In this document: piece by piece, positions 51,108-60,490 of the stretch
Position numbering within the stretch: position 1 is the first letter of the stretch
Layout of the letters: every line of letters begins with the position of its first letter
Notes under the pieces: generated by a model
What the model was told of the DNA's origin: nothing
What the model saw: only the letters and a program-made list of their open reading frames with translations
Database searches by the model: none
NCBI GenBank assembly: GCA_963743785.1
Contig: CAVURD010000007.1
Span: forward strand, 10,998-74,997
DNA: 64,000 bases
Direction of reading: 5' to 3'
From: Bog-473 sp963743785
Lineage (GTDB): Bacteria; Actinomycetota; Acidimicrobiia; Acidimicrobiales; RAAP-2
Position numbers and translations under genes: made by a program

Positions 51108-53812
51108 GTGGAAAGCGCGCTGGTTGCGACCAAGTTGCACGTGCCCGCACCGCGGTCGGGACTCATCGGGCGGGCGAGGCTGATTGATCGCCTGGAGCGT
51201 GGGTTGGCGTCGAGACTGGTCCTTGTCTCGGCGCCGGCCGGGTTCGGCAAGACATCCCTGCTCACCCAGTGGCTCGCGGCGGTTGCAGGCCACGGCCACA
51301 CCGTCGCTTGGCTGGCCCTCGACCAGAGCGACAACAGAGCCCCTATCTTCTGGCCTCATCTCGTTGCCGCGGTCAAGACCGCCGTGCCTGGTTTCGGCGC
51401 CGACCTCCTCCCGCTCCTCGAAGCAAGCGGGTCCACGACCGAGGGGGTGCTCGCCGCCCTGGTCAATGAGCTTGACGCGCTGTCAGGCGAGTTGTACCTG
51501 GTGCTCGACGATTACCACCTCATCGATGACCAGGGCATCCAAGAGGGCGTAACCTTCCTGCTGGAGCACCTCCCGGCCCACGCCCACCTGCTCATCACCA
51601 CCCGCGCCGACCCGCCGCTGCCGCTGGCGCGGCTTCGCGCACGGGGAGATCTGGTGGAGATCCGCGCCGCGGATTTGCGCTTCACTCCCGAGGAGGCCTC
51701 GACGTACCTCAACGAAGTCATGGGTCTCGACCTACGGCCCGAGGCCGTTGATGCACTCGAAACCCGTACGGAGGGCTGGATCGCCGCCCTGCAGCTCGCA
51801 GCGCTTTCGATGCAGGGACGCGACGACGTTGCCGGCTTCATCGCCGGTTTCACCGGCAACGACCGCTACATCGTCGATTACCTGGTGGAGGAGGTACTCG
51901 CCCGACAGCCCGACGAGATCCGAAGCTTTCTCCTTCGCACGAGCATCCTTGACCAGCTCAGCGGGCCGCTGTGCGACGCCGTCACCGGATGCGCTGGTGG
52001 CAAGGCCATGTTGGAGCGGCTCGAGCGAGCCAACCTCTTGGTCATCCCGCTCGACGACCGGCGCCGGTGGTACCGCTATCACCACCTCTTCGCCGACGTC
52101 CTTCGCGCCCACCTCGAAGAGGAGCAGCCGGAGCAGATCCCGAGACCTGCACCGTCGGGCGAGCGAGTGGTACGGGCAGCAGGGGGAACGCTCCGAGGCC
52201 ATCCGCCACGCACTCGCTGGTGGAGACTTCGAGCGAACCGCGGAGCTCGTCGAATCTGCGCTCCCGGAGATGCGCAAGGCGAGGCAAGAGATGCAGCTGC
52301 TGGCGTGGGTGGAACCGCTCCCCGACGAGGTGGTCCGTCGTCGTCCGGTCCTCGCCGTCACCTTCGCCGGGGCGTTACTGTTGAGCGGAGAGCTTGCTGG
52401 CGTTGAGGGCCGCCTGGACGATGCCGAGCGACGGATCGACGCGTCGCCCGGATCCGGAGTCGGCGATGAGGGTGAGCTGCGTCGCCTCCGGGGCGACATC
52501 GAGGTGCACCGGGCGGCGCTGGCACAGGTTCGAGGGGATGTGCCCGCCACGGTCGAGCACGCACAGCGGGCTATGGAGCTGGCTCTCGAAGACGACCACG
52601 TGGTGCGGGCGGGGGCTGCCGGCTTTCTCGGCATCGCCTTCTGGACCGGCGGCGACCTCGAAGCCGCTCATCGGGCATGGAGCGAGTGCGTGGCGCGGCT
52701 CGAGCGGGCGGGGTACGTTGCCGACGCACTTGGGGCCACCCAAGCCTTAGGTGACATCTGCATAGTGCAGGGGCGCCTCGGCGACGCCCTGCGCACTTAC
52801 GAGCACGCACTCCTGCTTGTGCCGGAGCAGAGCCGGGCCCTCGTGCGGGGACCAGCCGACATGCACGTCGGGATGAGCGACGTCTTGCGTGAGCGCAACG
52901 ATCTGGAGGGTGCCCGGCGCCACCTCCTCGAGAGCCAGGAACTCGGTGAGCACGCGACGATGCCGAAGCAGCCCTATCGCTGGCGGGTCGCCATGGCGCG
53001 GCTGCGTCAGGCCGAAGGAGGTGCTGAAGATGCGCTCGCTCTGCTGGAGGAGGCCGAGCGCCTCTACGTAAGCGACTTCTTCCCCAACGTCCGCCCGCTT
53101 GCGGCGTGGCGAGCTCGCATGTGGATCGCCATGGGCCGTCTTCGAGAAGCTCGTGGGTGGGCCCGTGAGGCCGGGCTGTCGCCGGAGGACGACCTCACTT
53201 ATCTGGGCGAATTCGAGCACATCACCCTGGCCAGGCTGCTCCTCGCGGTTGCGACAACCAACACTGGCGCGGAGGAGTCCCGGGCGCAGGCCGTGGGCCT
53301 CCTCGGTCGTCTCCGGGAGGACGCCGAAACGGGAAGCCAGGACAGGCAGCGTCATCGAGATCCTGATCCTCGAGGCGCTCGCCGCCGCAGACCGAGGCGA
53401 TAGCGCGTCGGCCCTGGCTGCGCTCGAGCGGGCATTGACGACAGCAGAGCCCGAGGGCTACGTCCGGGTGTTCGTCGATGAGGGCCAGGCCATGACGGCG
53501 CTGCTCCGAGAAGCATCCCGGCGTGGCATCACCACTGGCTACGCCGAAGAGCTCTTGGCAGGCGGGGAGCGGCCGTCGCTCCGCCCAGCGAAGACACAGG
53601 GTCTCGTCGACCCGCTCAGCGAGAGGGAACTGGACGTGCTCCGGCTCCTTGGGTCCGACCTGAGCGGCCCCGACATCGCTCGCGAGCTCATGGTGTCCCT
53701 CAACACCCTGCGGACCCACACGAAGAACATCTACATGAAGCTCGGCGTGAACAACCGTCGGGCGGCCCTTCGCCGGGCCCAGGAATTGGGCCTGTCTTCG
53801 AGGAAGAGCTAG
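51108..53812 (+). CDS. LAL-type (MalT-like) LuxR-family transcriptional regulator, two apparent frameshifts
   Basis: Large ATP-binding activator of about 900 residues. From GTG 51108 (GAGAGGAGA ribosome site) it begins VESALVATKLHVPAPRSGL and has Walker A SAPAGFGKTSLL, Walker B LYLVLDDYHLI and the NB-ARC-like helical part. The frame changes near 52138 (before SRDLHRRASEWYGQQGERSE) into a TPR-like helical region, and again near 53335 (before SVIEILILEALAAADRG) to the C-terminal HTH (LSERELDVLRLLGSDLSGPDIARELMVSLNTLRTH). Both changes equal one extra base. Flanked on both sides by ABC-2 exporter modules, it is their probable regulator. Confidence 0.87.
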
Positions 53813-53882
53813 CGGCCAGCCTGGACCGGCGGTCGTTTACGACCCTCCTGACTAGGAAGAACGCGATATCCCCACGTTGATC

Positions 53883-53899
53883 ACATCACATGGTGATGT
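53883..53899. promoter_or_regulatory. Inverted repeat upstream of the plus-strand exporter operon
   Basis: ACATCAC (53883-53889) and GTGATGT (53893-53899) are perfect arms around ATG, and GCTCACC follows 12 bases later. The core CACATGGTGA resembles CACATGAGGTGA at 50896-50907. The element lies about 75 bases before the ATG at 53975. It is probably the binding site of the LAL regulator encoded between the two copies. Confidence 0.6.
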
Positions 53900-53974
53900 C
53901 AGCTCACCAGGTCCCTTCGTACCTTGCCGGAAGAGCCGGAAACGCCGGATCGAGACCCTGGCAAGGAGCCCCCA

Positions 53975-54615
53975 ATGACCGCCACCTCAACCAAGCTCAC
54001 CCGAGCCGCGAGCTATCTGCGCCGCAGTCGCCGGCGCCATTTTCATCGGCGTCCAGATCCACCATCCGCCCATGACGGTCGCCTCCGTGACGACCACCGA
54101 CTGGTTTGTGCGCCAGACGGCCAAGGCGGTCATGGCGATCCTGGTCCTCGCGGGCATCACCGCGATGTACCTGCGCCAGCGCCGGGAGGTTGGGCGGCTG
54201 GGCTTGGTCGGCTACTCGGTGTTCAGCGTCGCGCTATCTCCTCATGCTCGTCACAGAGGTCATCGGTGCCTTCGTCCTGCCCGGTATGGCCCATTCTTCG
54301 CCCACCTACGTGAACAACGTGGTTGTCGCCTCTTTCGGTGGCACGCCTACACACAGCATTGGTGGTCTTCAGGCGCTGTTCGACGTGGCCGGGATCACGT
54401 TCATCGCTGGCGGCGTCCTGTTCGGTGTCGCGCTCTTCCGGGCCCGCATCCTCTCTCGGTGGGCCGCCGCACTTCTCGCAGTCGGTGCTGCCGCAACCAT
54501 GACGCTGAAGTTTCTGCCTCAGTCGTTCAACCGCCCCATGGCAGTCCCAATCGGCATCGCCCTCATCGGCCTCGGTGTCTCCCTCTGGCGTCGACCAGCG
54601 CAACCCTGTGCCTGA
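53975..54615 (+). CDS. Multi-pass membrane protein, two apparent frameshifts
   Basis: From ATG 53975 (AAGGAGCCCCCA ribosome site) it reads MTATSTKLTRAASYLR. It then continues in the next frame at about 54022 with AAVAGAIFIGVQIHHPP and a helix around AVMAILVLAGITAMYLRQRREVG, and at about 54230 in the third frame with YLLMLVTEVIGAFVLPGMAHSS and further helices to the TGA at 54615. Total about 213 residues with six helices. It resembles DUF4386-type small membrane proteins; the family is not certain. It is followed by an intact exporter ATPase/permease pair. Confidence 0.65.
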
Positions 54616-54733
54616 GGTCGCTTCCTCCACAAGCCGGCTGGCGTCTGCAGCCGTCGCCTGACTCTTGGTCGGCACACAGATCGCTGACAACACCGATCGA
54701 GCAGCAACGACCTCACACACAAAGGAGATCCAC

Positions 54734-55699
54734 ATGATTGAAGTGACCGGTATCACCAAGCGCTACGGAGACACCCTCGCCGTCGACGACTTGTCCTTCG
54801 AAGTCAGACCCGGCCAAATCACCGGATTCCTCGGCCCCAATGGATCGGGCAAGTCGACCACCATGCGCATGATCATGGGGCTCGACAACCCTGACGCCGG
54901 GCAAGCCAAGGTCAACGGTGTCAGCTTCGGGGCCCTCGGCTGGCCACTGCGCGAGGTGGGAGCTCTCCTCGAGGCCAAGGCGATCCACCCTGGACGAAGC
55001 GCGCGCAATCACCTCTGGATGCTCGCTCAGACCAACGACATCCCACGCTCACGAGTCGACGAAGTCCTCGAGATCGTCGGGCTGAGCGCCGTCGCAGACA
55101 AGCGGCCCGGCACCTTCTCCCTTGGCATGGGACAGCGCCTCGGCATCGCCGGTGCGCTGCTGGGGGATCCGAGCGTGCTTCTCTTCGACGAGCCGATCAA
55201 TGGCTTGGACCCCGAAGGCATCCGCTGGGTCCGCAACCTGCTCAAGGGGCTCGGCAAAGAAGGGCGGACCGTCTTCGTGTCGAGTCACCTCATGAGCGAG
55301 ATGGCTCTGACGGCCGACCACCTGGTCGTGATCGGTCGGGGGCGTCTCATTGCTGAGATGCCGGTCGATGAGTTCATCGCCCAGAGCTCACAGCACGTTG
55401 TCCGCGTTCGCACTCCTCAACCGAACGAGTTTTGCGACGCGATTCGTTCTTCGGGAGCCACCGTCGTCCAAGAGGCCGACGGCGTGCTCTCCGTGGCAGG
55501 ACTCAACGCGCAGGAGATCGGCGACATTGCCTTTACCGAGCACGTTCGCCTCCACGAACTTTCTCCGCAGCTCGCATCACTCGAAGAGGCATTCATGGAG
55601 ATGACACAAGACAGCGTCGACTACCGAGGCGAGGGCGGCTTCACGGCCGACCCCGCCTTCGGTCGCAGCGACGACCACCAGATCCTGACAGGAAAGTGA
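54734..55699 (+). CDS. ABC-2 exporter ATPase
   Basis: An intact 321-residue ATPase with MIEVTGITKRYGDTLAVDDL, Walker A FLGPNGSGKSTT, signature TFSLGMGQRLGIAGAL, Walker B VLLFDEPINGLDPEG and SSHLMSEMALTADHLVVIG. It has an AAAGGAGATCCAC ribosome site. The C-terminal extension (about 230-321) ends in a hydrophilic tail. The enzyme energises the permease eight bases downstream. Substrate unknown; homologues export drugs, lantibiotics or lipids. Confidence 0.92.
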   Translation: MIEVTGITKRYGDTLAVDDLSFEVRPGQITGFLGPNGSGKSTTMRMIMGLDNPDAGQAKVNGVSFGALGWPLREVGALLEAKAIHPGRSARNHLWMLAQTNDIPRSRVDEVLEIVGLSAVADKRPGTFSLGMGQRLGIAGALLGDPSVLLFDEPINGLDPEGIRWVRNLLKGLGKEGRTVFVSSHLMSEMALTADHLVVIGRGRLIAEMPVDEFIAQSSQHVVRVRTPQPNEFCDAIRSSGATVVQEADGVLSVAGLNAQEIGDIAFTEHVRLHELSPQLASLEEAFMEMTQDSVDYRGEGGFTADPAFGRSDDHQILTGK

Positions 55700-55707
55700 G
55701 CAATCCA

Positions 55708-56541
55708 ATGACCATCATCACCACCACCATTCCGGCGCCGACAACCACCCGATACCGATTCGGTGCGGTCATGCGATCCGAGTGGACCAAGATGCGCAGT
55801 GTCCGCTCGACGACCCGGACGATCGTCCTCACGGTCCTCTTCACCATCGGTATCGGCGTCATCGCAGCTTCCACTGAGGCCGGGCGATGGACGCATGCCT
55901 CGGCGGCCACCCGCTTGACCTTTGATCCAACCAACCTGAGTCTCACGGGGATCCTCTTCGGTCAGCTGATGATCGGGATCCTGGGCGTACTAGTCGTCAG
56001 CGCCGAATACGGAACCGGGACCATCCGAGCGAGCTTGGCCGCCGTGCCGAACAGGCCACTGTTCCTGCTGGCCAAAGCGACGACGTTCGCCGTCGTGGCG
56101 TTCCTGGTGGGCGAGTTCGTTTCCTTCGTCGCCTTCTTCGCCGGCCAGTCACTGATTAGCGGCGGGGCTCCCCACGCGACGATCACGCAATCGGGTGTGT
56201 TGGGCGCTGTGATCGGCAGTGGCCTCTACCTGACCATACTGGGACTGTTGGCAGTCGGGATGGGCTTGATCATCCGCCATACCGCCGGTGCCCTCGCGGC
56301 GTTCGTCGGCGTGCTGCTGATCGTCCCGTTGCTCACCCCAGCCTTTCCCAGCTCCATCCAGAACACCATCTCCAAGTTCGAGCCGACCACCATCGGCACC
56401 GCGATGACGGTCGTCACGACCCACCTTCCGAAGGGTTCGACCCCGACCTTCAACCCGTGGGTCGGACTGGCGATCTTGAGTGCCTACGCCGCTGTTGCGC
56501 TCGGATTCGGTGCATGGAAACTGGTGCGGCGTGACGCATGA
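55708..56541 (+). CDS. ABC-2 type permease
   Basis: An intact 277-residue membrane protein with six predicted helices. It starts MTIITTTIPAPTTTRYRFGA, has the TM1-preceding VMRSEWTKMRSVRST typical of this family, and ends AAVALGFGAWKLVRRDA. It is the partner of the ATPase at 54734 and the intact paralogue of the broken permease at 48731-49502. Confidence 0.9.
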   Translation: MTIITTTIPAPTTTRYRFGAVMRSEWTKMRSVRSTTRTIVLTVLFTIGIGVIAASTEAGRWTHASAATRLTFDPTNLSLTGILFGQLMIGILGVLVVSAEYGTGTIRASLAAVPNRPLFLLAKATTFAVVAFLVGEFVSFVAFFAGQSLISGGAPHATITQSGVLGAVIGSGLYLTILGLLAVGMGLIIRHTAGALAAFVGVLLIVPLLTPAFPSSIQNTISKFEPTTIGTAMTVVTTHLPKGSTPTFNPWVGLAILSAYAAVALGFGAWKLVRRDA

Positions 56542-56592
56542 TGGTGGGTCCCTCTCCGAGCGGGTCCGGAGGGTGGCCCAGTACCTGGGGCG

Positions 56593-57047
56593 GTGGGAGA
56601 CCCCGGCGCGCACCACGCCCGACACTCCGAAAGCTTCACTGTGGACGTGGATACCATACGCTCTGGGGCGGCGGACATCGGCTGCCTCCAGTGCGGACGG
56701 TTCAGACGTTCCGCTATCCAGCGAGAGTCATTGCTGGCAATGCTGGAGACGCTCGCTCCGCCTGAGTGGAACACACAGTCCTTATGTGCCGAATGGCGAA
56801 TACGTGACGTCGTTGGTCACTTGGTCAGCGAGACCACGATGACAATCTCCAAGCTCGTGAGGGCACGGTCAAGTCCGGGTTTCAGATCAACAAGTTCATT
56901 GCCAGCGACGCCTGCCGCAAAGGCGACTTGCCTGACGAAGAACTCGTCGACGCTTTCAGGACTGTTGTTCCTACACGCACGCACCTCCGTGGGCTCTCAT
57001 CGATGTCCATGCTCGAAGGCATCGTGATTCACTCACTCGACATCTGA
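56593..57047 (+). pseudogene. Remnant of a mycothiol-dependent maleylpyruvate isomerase (DinB-like) family gene
   Basis: The segment IQRESLLAMLETLAPPEWNT followed by LCAEWRIRDVVGHL matches the N-terminus of the actinobacterial MDMPI/DinB superfamily. After about 56860 the homologous reading moves to another frame (INKFIASDACRKGDLPDEEL, then MSMLEGIVIHSLDI) and ends at TGA 57047, well short of the usual 200 residues or more. The start is uncertain. One frame change and a missing C-terminal half suggest a dead gene. Confidence 0.55.
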
Positions 57048-57133
57048 TGCACCAGACCAGTCACGTAGCCAAGAACATCGCCGAGCACGAGGATGTTTGA
57101 GCGAGTCATCCCCAACCTGGTTTAGCTTAGTAC

Positions 57134-57162
57134 TTGACAATACATAGTACCTGGCTTAGTGT
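57134..57162 (+). promoter_or_regulatory. Promoter of padR with flanking TAGTAC repeats; leaderless start
   Basis: TTGACA (57134-57139), a 17-base spacer and TAGTGT (57157-57162). Six bases separate the -10 box from the ATG at 57169, so the mRNA probably starts at the ATG. TAGTAC occurs at 57128-57133 and 57145-57150, bracketing the -35 box; this is a plausible PadR operator. Confidence 0.7.
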
Positions 57163-57168
57163 GAACGC

Positions 57169-57534
57169 ATGCCCCCGACTCACGATCCTCAGCTCCTCAA
57201 AGGCGTCCTGTCGCTGTTGTTGCTGCGCCTGCTCGCCGACCGCGAGTCCTACGGGTACGAGGTCGTTCAGAGCCTGCATCAACTCGGATTATCCGATATC
57301 TCCGACGGCACGGTCTATCCCGCCCTCGCAAGGCTCGAACGCGAGTCCCGAGTCAGCGCCCGTCTGGTTTCGTCGAGTTCGGGTCCGGCCCGGAAGTACT
57401 ACCGACCCACCAAGGCCGGTTATGCGGCACTCACCGATGGCGTGTCCTCCTGGCTCTCGCTTGCCAACGTGGTCACCCCGGTGTTGTCACTCCCTTACCC
57501 GCCCCAACCAGTTCAACCTACAAAGGAAGTGTGA
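57169..57534 (+). CDS. PadR-family transcriptional regulator
   Basis: A 121-residue winged-helix repressor with LLKGVLSLLLLRLLADRESYGYEVV, then the recognition region SDGTVYPALARLERES and the beta wing ARKYYRPTKAGYAAL. It has the short C-terminal helix of PadR subfamily 2. The ATG overlaps the predicted transcription start. The stop lies one base before the next ATG, so the regulator is co-transcribed with a membrane protein that it probably controls. Confidence 0.92.
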   Translation: MPPTHDPQLLKGVLSLLLLRLLADRESYGYEVVQSLHQLGLSDISDGTVYPALARLERESRVSARLVSSSSGPARKYYRPTKAGYAALTDGVSSWLSLANVVTPVLSLPYPPQPVQPTKEV

Positions 57535-57535
57535 A

Positions 57536-58093
57536 ATGAGTGGAACCCTGATCTGGACAGACCGGCTCCGTATCGAGCGGGCTGTGTGGACTTTCAACAG
57601 CTACTTGCAGACTCTGCCATGGCGTTCCCAGGCCGCGAAGCGCCGCGAGCTGCGAGTCAACCTGCGGGCGGCCTCCGCCGACGTCGGCACCAAGGAAGCC
57701 TTGCGTCGGTTGGGCAACGTCCGCACGATGGCCGCCGATTACATCATTGCTGAGTACGGCGGACCGAGACCTTCCTGGTGGGCAGCAATCTGCGTCGCCT
57801 TACCGGCGTTCGTGCTCATGTTCTGGTTGTCAAATGCCCGAATCGACGCCTTCAAGGGGGGCGTAATCGCGGCCAATCCGCACGCCACTGGACTGTTCCA
57901 CTGGCACGGTGTCGCCTATGTCTTCACCGATGCGACGTTCACGTTCGTCAACGGGAAGGCCACCGAGGTGGGCGGCACGTTGCTGCCGCTCGTCTACGTG
58001 TGCATCTTTGGGCTGGCGATTCTCGTCGGACGGCTCTGGCGTGTGCTCCCGGCATCGCGCCGCCAGTTCGCGATTGACTCGGACGGCAAGTAG
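57536..58093 (+). CDS. Membrane protein of the padR operon
   Basis: A 185-residue protein. The first 75 residues are helical and basic (RRELRVNLRAASADVGTKEAL), like the HAAS-type domains that often follow PadR regulators. Two membrane helices follow (about 81-99 and 145-163) with a loop between them. It ends SRRQFAIDSDGK. Function unknown; membrane stress sensing would fit the family context. Confidence 0.75.
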   Translation: MSGTLIWTDRLRIERAVWTFNSYLQTLPWRSQAAKRRELRVNLRAASADVGTKEALRRLGNVRTMAADYIIAEYGGPRPSWWAAICVALPAFVLMFWLSNARIDAFKGGVIAANPHATGLFHWHGVAYVFTDATFTFVNGKATEVGGTLLPLVYVCIFGLAILVGRLWRVLPASRRQFAIDSDGK

Positions 58094-58684
58094 CAACCCT
58101 GACAACCGGACAGTGGACAATTCAGCTGCGATCAAGATCGCGGTCGACCCACCTAACATCGGCAGACTTGTCCACACGCCCAAAAGTGGTCGTACGGGGG
58201 CTTGGTGGTAGGGGTGATCAGGGACTTCAATCCTCGCAATAGCGACAGCCCAACCCGCTCGGAAATCGGAGCGGGCCGCCGGCCTCGATTGCCGCCAGCA
58301 AGGTGCTCGGATCCCACTTGGCAATACTTGACCTGTCAACGTTCGTGCCCTTGGCGTGCCCTAGTGAATGCGAAACAGCGCGCAATAGCGTGGTGTAGGG
58401 ACTGAGAAAATGCACTCAGATTTCCGCTCTGAACTGGGCATTCTTGCAGTTGCTATGGTCAGCGAACCGTTGAGAAATTGGCCCAGATCCGACCTGAAAG
58501 GCGTGAGTTCGTTTGCCCGCAACACCCACCGCCGCATCGGGGTCGGTGGTGTCTTCTTGCTCGCCAAGGAACGTGATCGCCGCCAAGAGGGAACGAGTGC
58601 CAGTCGCAGCGTATTGCGAGAGCCTGCCGATCGGACGTGAGTACCGATCCGTGATCATGCCCAACTCCGTTCGGGCGTGTCTTT
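58094..58684. other. Intergenic region before the insertion sequence
   Basis: About 590 bases with only short, unconvincing open frames. A perfect 7-bp stem, CCCGCTC (58254-58260) with GAGCGGG (58269-58275) around an 8-base loop, may terminate the padR operon; no U-tract follows. The last part of the region contains the tandem CGTGTCTTTA sequence into which the IS1595 element inserted. Confidence 0.5.
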
Positions 58685-58692
58685 ACGTGTCT

Positions 58693-59817
58693 AGGGGCTC
58701 TCCACTTAACCGGAGTAGTGTCGGGCGATGGCCCCGGGGAAGCCGGCCCATCCCCGTGCGGCTCTGGACTATCCCAGATCCGTCGGCGAGTTCCAGTCTT
58801 GGTTCTCGACCGACGCCGACTGCCTCGACTACCTCGAGTGGCTGCGGTGGCCCGGAGGCTTCGTGTGCCCCGAGTGCGGACATGCCGGCGGGTGGCGGCT
58901 CGGCGACGGGCGACTGATGTGCGCGGCGTGCTCGCATCGCACCTCGGTGACGGCCGGCACGATCTTTGATCGGACGCGGACGCCGCTCACGGTGTGGTTC
59001 AGCGCCTGCTGGACGTTCGCGACGGCCAAGGACGGCATCTCCGCGCTCAGCCTGCAGCGCACGCTCGAGATCGGCTCGTATCAAACAGCGTGGGCGATAC
59101 TGCACCGGCTGCGCTCGACACTTGTGCGCCCCGGCCGCGACCGTCTCAGCGGCATGGTCGAGGTGGATGAGACCTACATCGGCGGCGAGGAGGCGGGGCT
59201 GAGCGGCGGCCGGGCGAAGGGCAAGAAAGCCCTGGTGGGCATCGCTGTCGAGCTGAGGGCTCCGAAGGGGCTCGGCCGGTGCCGGATGGGAATCCTCGCC
59301 GACGGGTCCGCGGCCTCGCTTCACCCGTTCGTGACCGGCCACGTCGAGCCAGGCGCGACGGTCGTCACCGACGGGTGGACGGGCTACCACGGCGTCGACA
59401 AGCTCGGCTATATCCACGACCGGCGCAGCCAGCGCGCCGCGCCCGCCCGCGGGGAGGACGTCGGCGCGCTCCTGCCCGGCGTCCATCGCGTGGCCTCGCT
59501 GGCCAAGCGCTGGCTGCTCAGCACCCACCAGGGCGCGGTGAATCGAGAGCACCTCGGGAGCTACTTGAACGAGTTCGTGTTTCGTTTCAACCGTCGCAAC
59601 TCGCGCAGCCGCGGGCTGGTGTTCCATCGGGTCCTTGAACTTGCCGTCGACCACGACCCGGTTCGCTACCGCCACCTCATCGCCCGTCCGCGGTCGCGGA
59701 GCGAGACGCCGAAGCCGCCGGGCGCGACGGGACACCCGCCCAGTCTCGACCGCCCGGCCTCAGACCGGCCCTGGCGCCGCTACGAGCTGCCATACTCCGG
59801 TTAAGTGGAGAGCCCGT
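58693..59817 (+). mobile_element. IS1595-family insertion sequence, complete
   Basis: The ends are 23-bp perfect inverted repeats, 58695-58717 and 59793-59815 (left end starts GGGCTCTCCACTTAACCGG), extendable to 25 bp with one mismatch. An 8-bp target duplication ACGTGTCT flanks the element (58685-58692 and 59818-59825), in line with the 8 bp known for this family. The single transposase gene is intact. The target lies in a native tandem CGTGTCTTTA repeat. Confidence 0.92.
58728..59804 (+). CDS. IS1595-family transposase
   Basis: A 358-residue DDE-type transposase with the family's N-terminal zinc ribbon (FVCPECGHAGG and LMCAACSHRTSV), the first catalytic Asp in MVEVDETYIGGEE, the second in VVTDGWTGYHG, and the C-terminal catalytic segment REHLGSYLNEFVFRFNRRNS. 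No frameshift or stop, so the element may be active. The ATG lies 10 bases inside the left inverted repeat. Confidence 0.95.
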   Translation: MAPGKPAHPRAALDYPRSVGEFQSWFSTDADCLDYLEWLRWPGGFVCPECGHAGGWRLGDGRLMCAACSHRTSVTAGTIFDRTRTPLTVWFSACWTFATAKDGISALSLQRTLEIGSYQTAWAILHRLRSTLVRPGRDRLSGMVEVDETYIGGEEAGLSGGRAKGKKALVGIAVELRAPKGLGRCRMGILADGSAASLHPFVTGHVEPGATVVTDGWTGYHGVDKLGYIHDRRSQRAAPARGEDVGALLPGVHRVASLAKRWLLSTHQGAVNREHLGSYLNEFVFRFNRRNSRSRGLVFHRVLELAVDHDPVRYRHLIARPRSRSETPKPPGATGHPPSLDRPASDRPWRRYELPYSG

Positions 59818-59981
59818 ACGTGTCTTTACGGGGCAGTGAGGAAAGCGCTGATGAGCGCTACGTGAGTCACTGTAGAGGGGTCCGTGCGAATCCGCCGCCT
59901 TCGAGAAACGCCCGGCTCAGAGACCGCAGGCCGATTTCCCGATGGGCGGGGGCTCAAAAGCTGAGTTGGTAACCTCGTGTC

Positions 59982-60254
59982 GTGACGCTGCATGCGACCC
60001 TTCCAACCGAGTTGCAGGACGCCGTGAAGCGGGCGCGTCAACGTGCGGCAGTGACAGGCGAGCTTCTGCCATCTCCAGAGGGTCCCCCGAGAACGCCGAT
60101 GGCGGCGGCGGTCTCGAAGTTCGTCCGCCAGATTCTTACCGACGGCACTTACGAACAAGAGATCATTCGAATCGGCAAGGAAGATCCCGACTGGCTTCGA
60201 TGTAGGTCGCGAGCTTCGGCCCGTCCAACATGCCCCAAGTTGTGGACGACCTGA
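59982..60254 (+). CDS. Small hypothetical protein, first of an overlapping pair
   Basis: A 90-residue protein from GTG 59982 with an Arg/Lys-rich amphipathic N-terminus (LQDAVKRARQRAAVTGELLP) and a helix VSKFVRQILTDGTYEQEII. The C-terminal end overlaps the next gene by 25 bases. Size and overlap recall toxin-antitoxin pairs, but no known family is recognised and the ribosome site is weak. The 59826-59981 interval before it shows nothing. Confidence 0.45.
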   Translation: MTLHATLPTELQDAVKRARQRAAVTGELLPSPEGPPRTPMAAAVSKFVRQILTDGTYEQEIIRIGKEDPDWLRCRSRASARPTCPKLWTT

Positions 60255-60490
60255 CATTGCTCGCCATACTGAGCAATGACGCTGGCTCACCCTTGCTCTC
60301 GGCCGTTGAGTCCGGAGACGTGTGGACCACGGGTGTCTGGTACTACCGGCTTCACAGGGCGATCAACGATCCGAAGTCGACGGGCGTATTTTCCCGAATG
60401 GCCTCAGAACTTTCCTTGGAGAGGCGATCGGAACTCTTGCACACGCTGAACGATCCGCCCGCCAAAATCATAATTCCAGGTCCCGGTTAG
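60230..60490 (+). CDS. Small hypothetical protein, second of an overlapping pair
   Basis: An 86-residue protein starting MPQVVDDLTLLAILSNDAG. It has a WTTGVWYYRLHRAINDP stretch and ends PPAKIIIPGPG. The sequence reads like a real folded protein, with mixed helix and strand propensity. No family is recognised. It may be the partner of the preceding gene. Confidence 0.5.
   Translation: MPQVVDDLTLLAILSNDAGSPLLSAVESGDVWTTGVWYYRLHRAINDPKSTGVFSRMASELSLERRSELLHTLNDPPAKIIIPGPG

Noticed and set aside
58202..58640. Small open frames of 62-82 codons before the insertion sequence
   Set aside because: They overlap on both strands, lack ribosome sites and domains, and none is better than the others.
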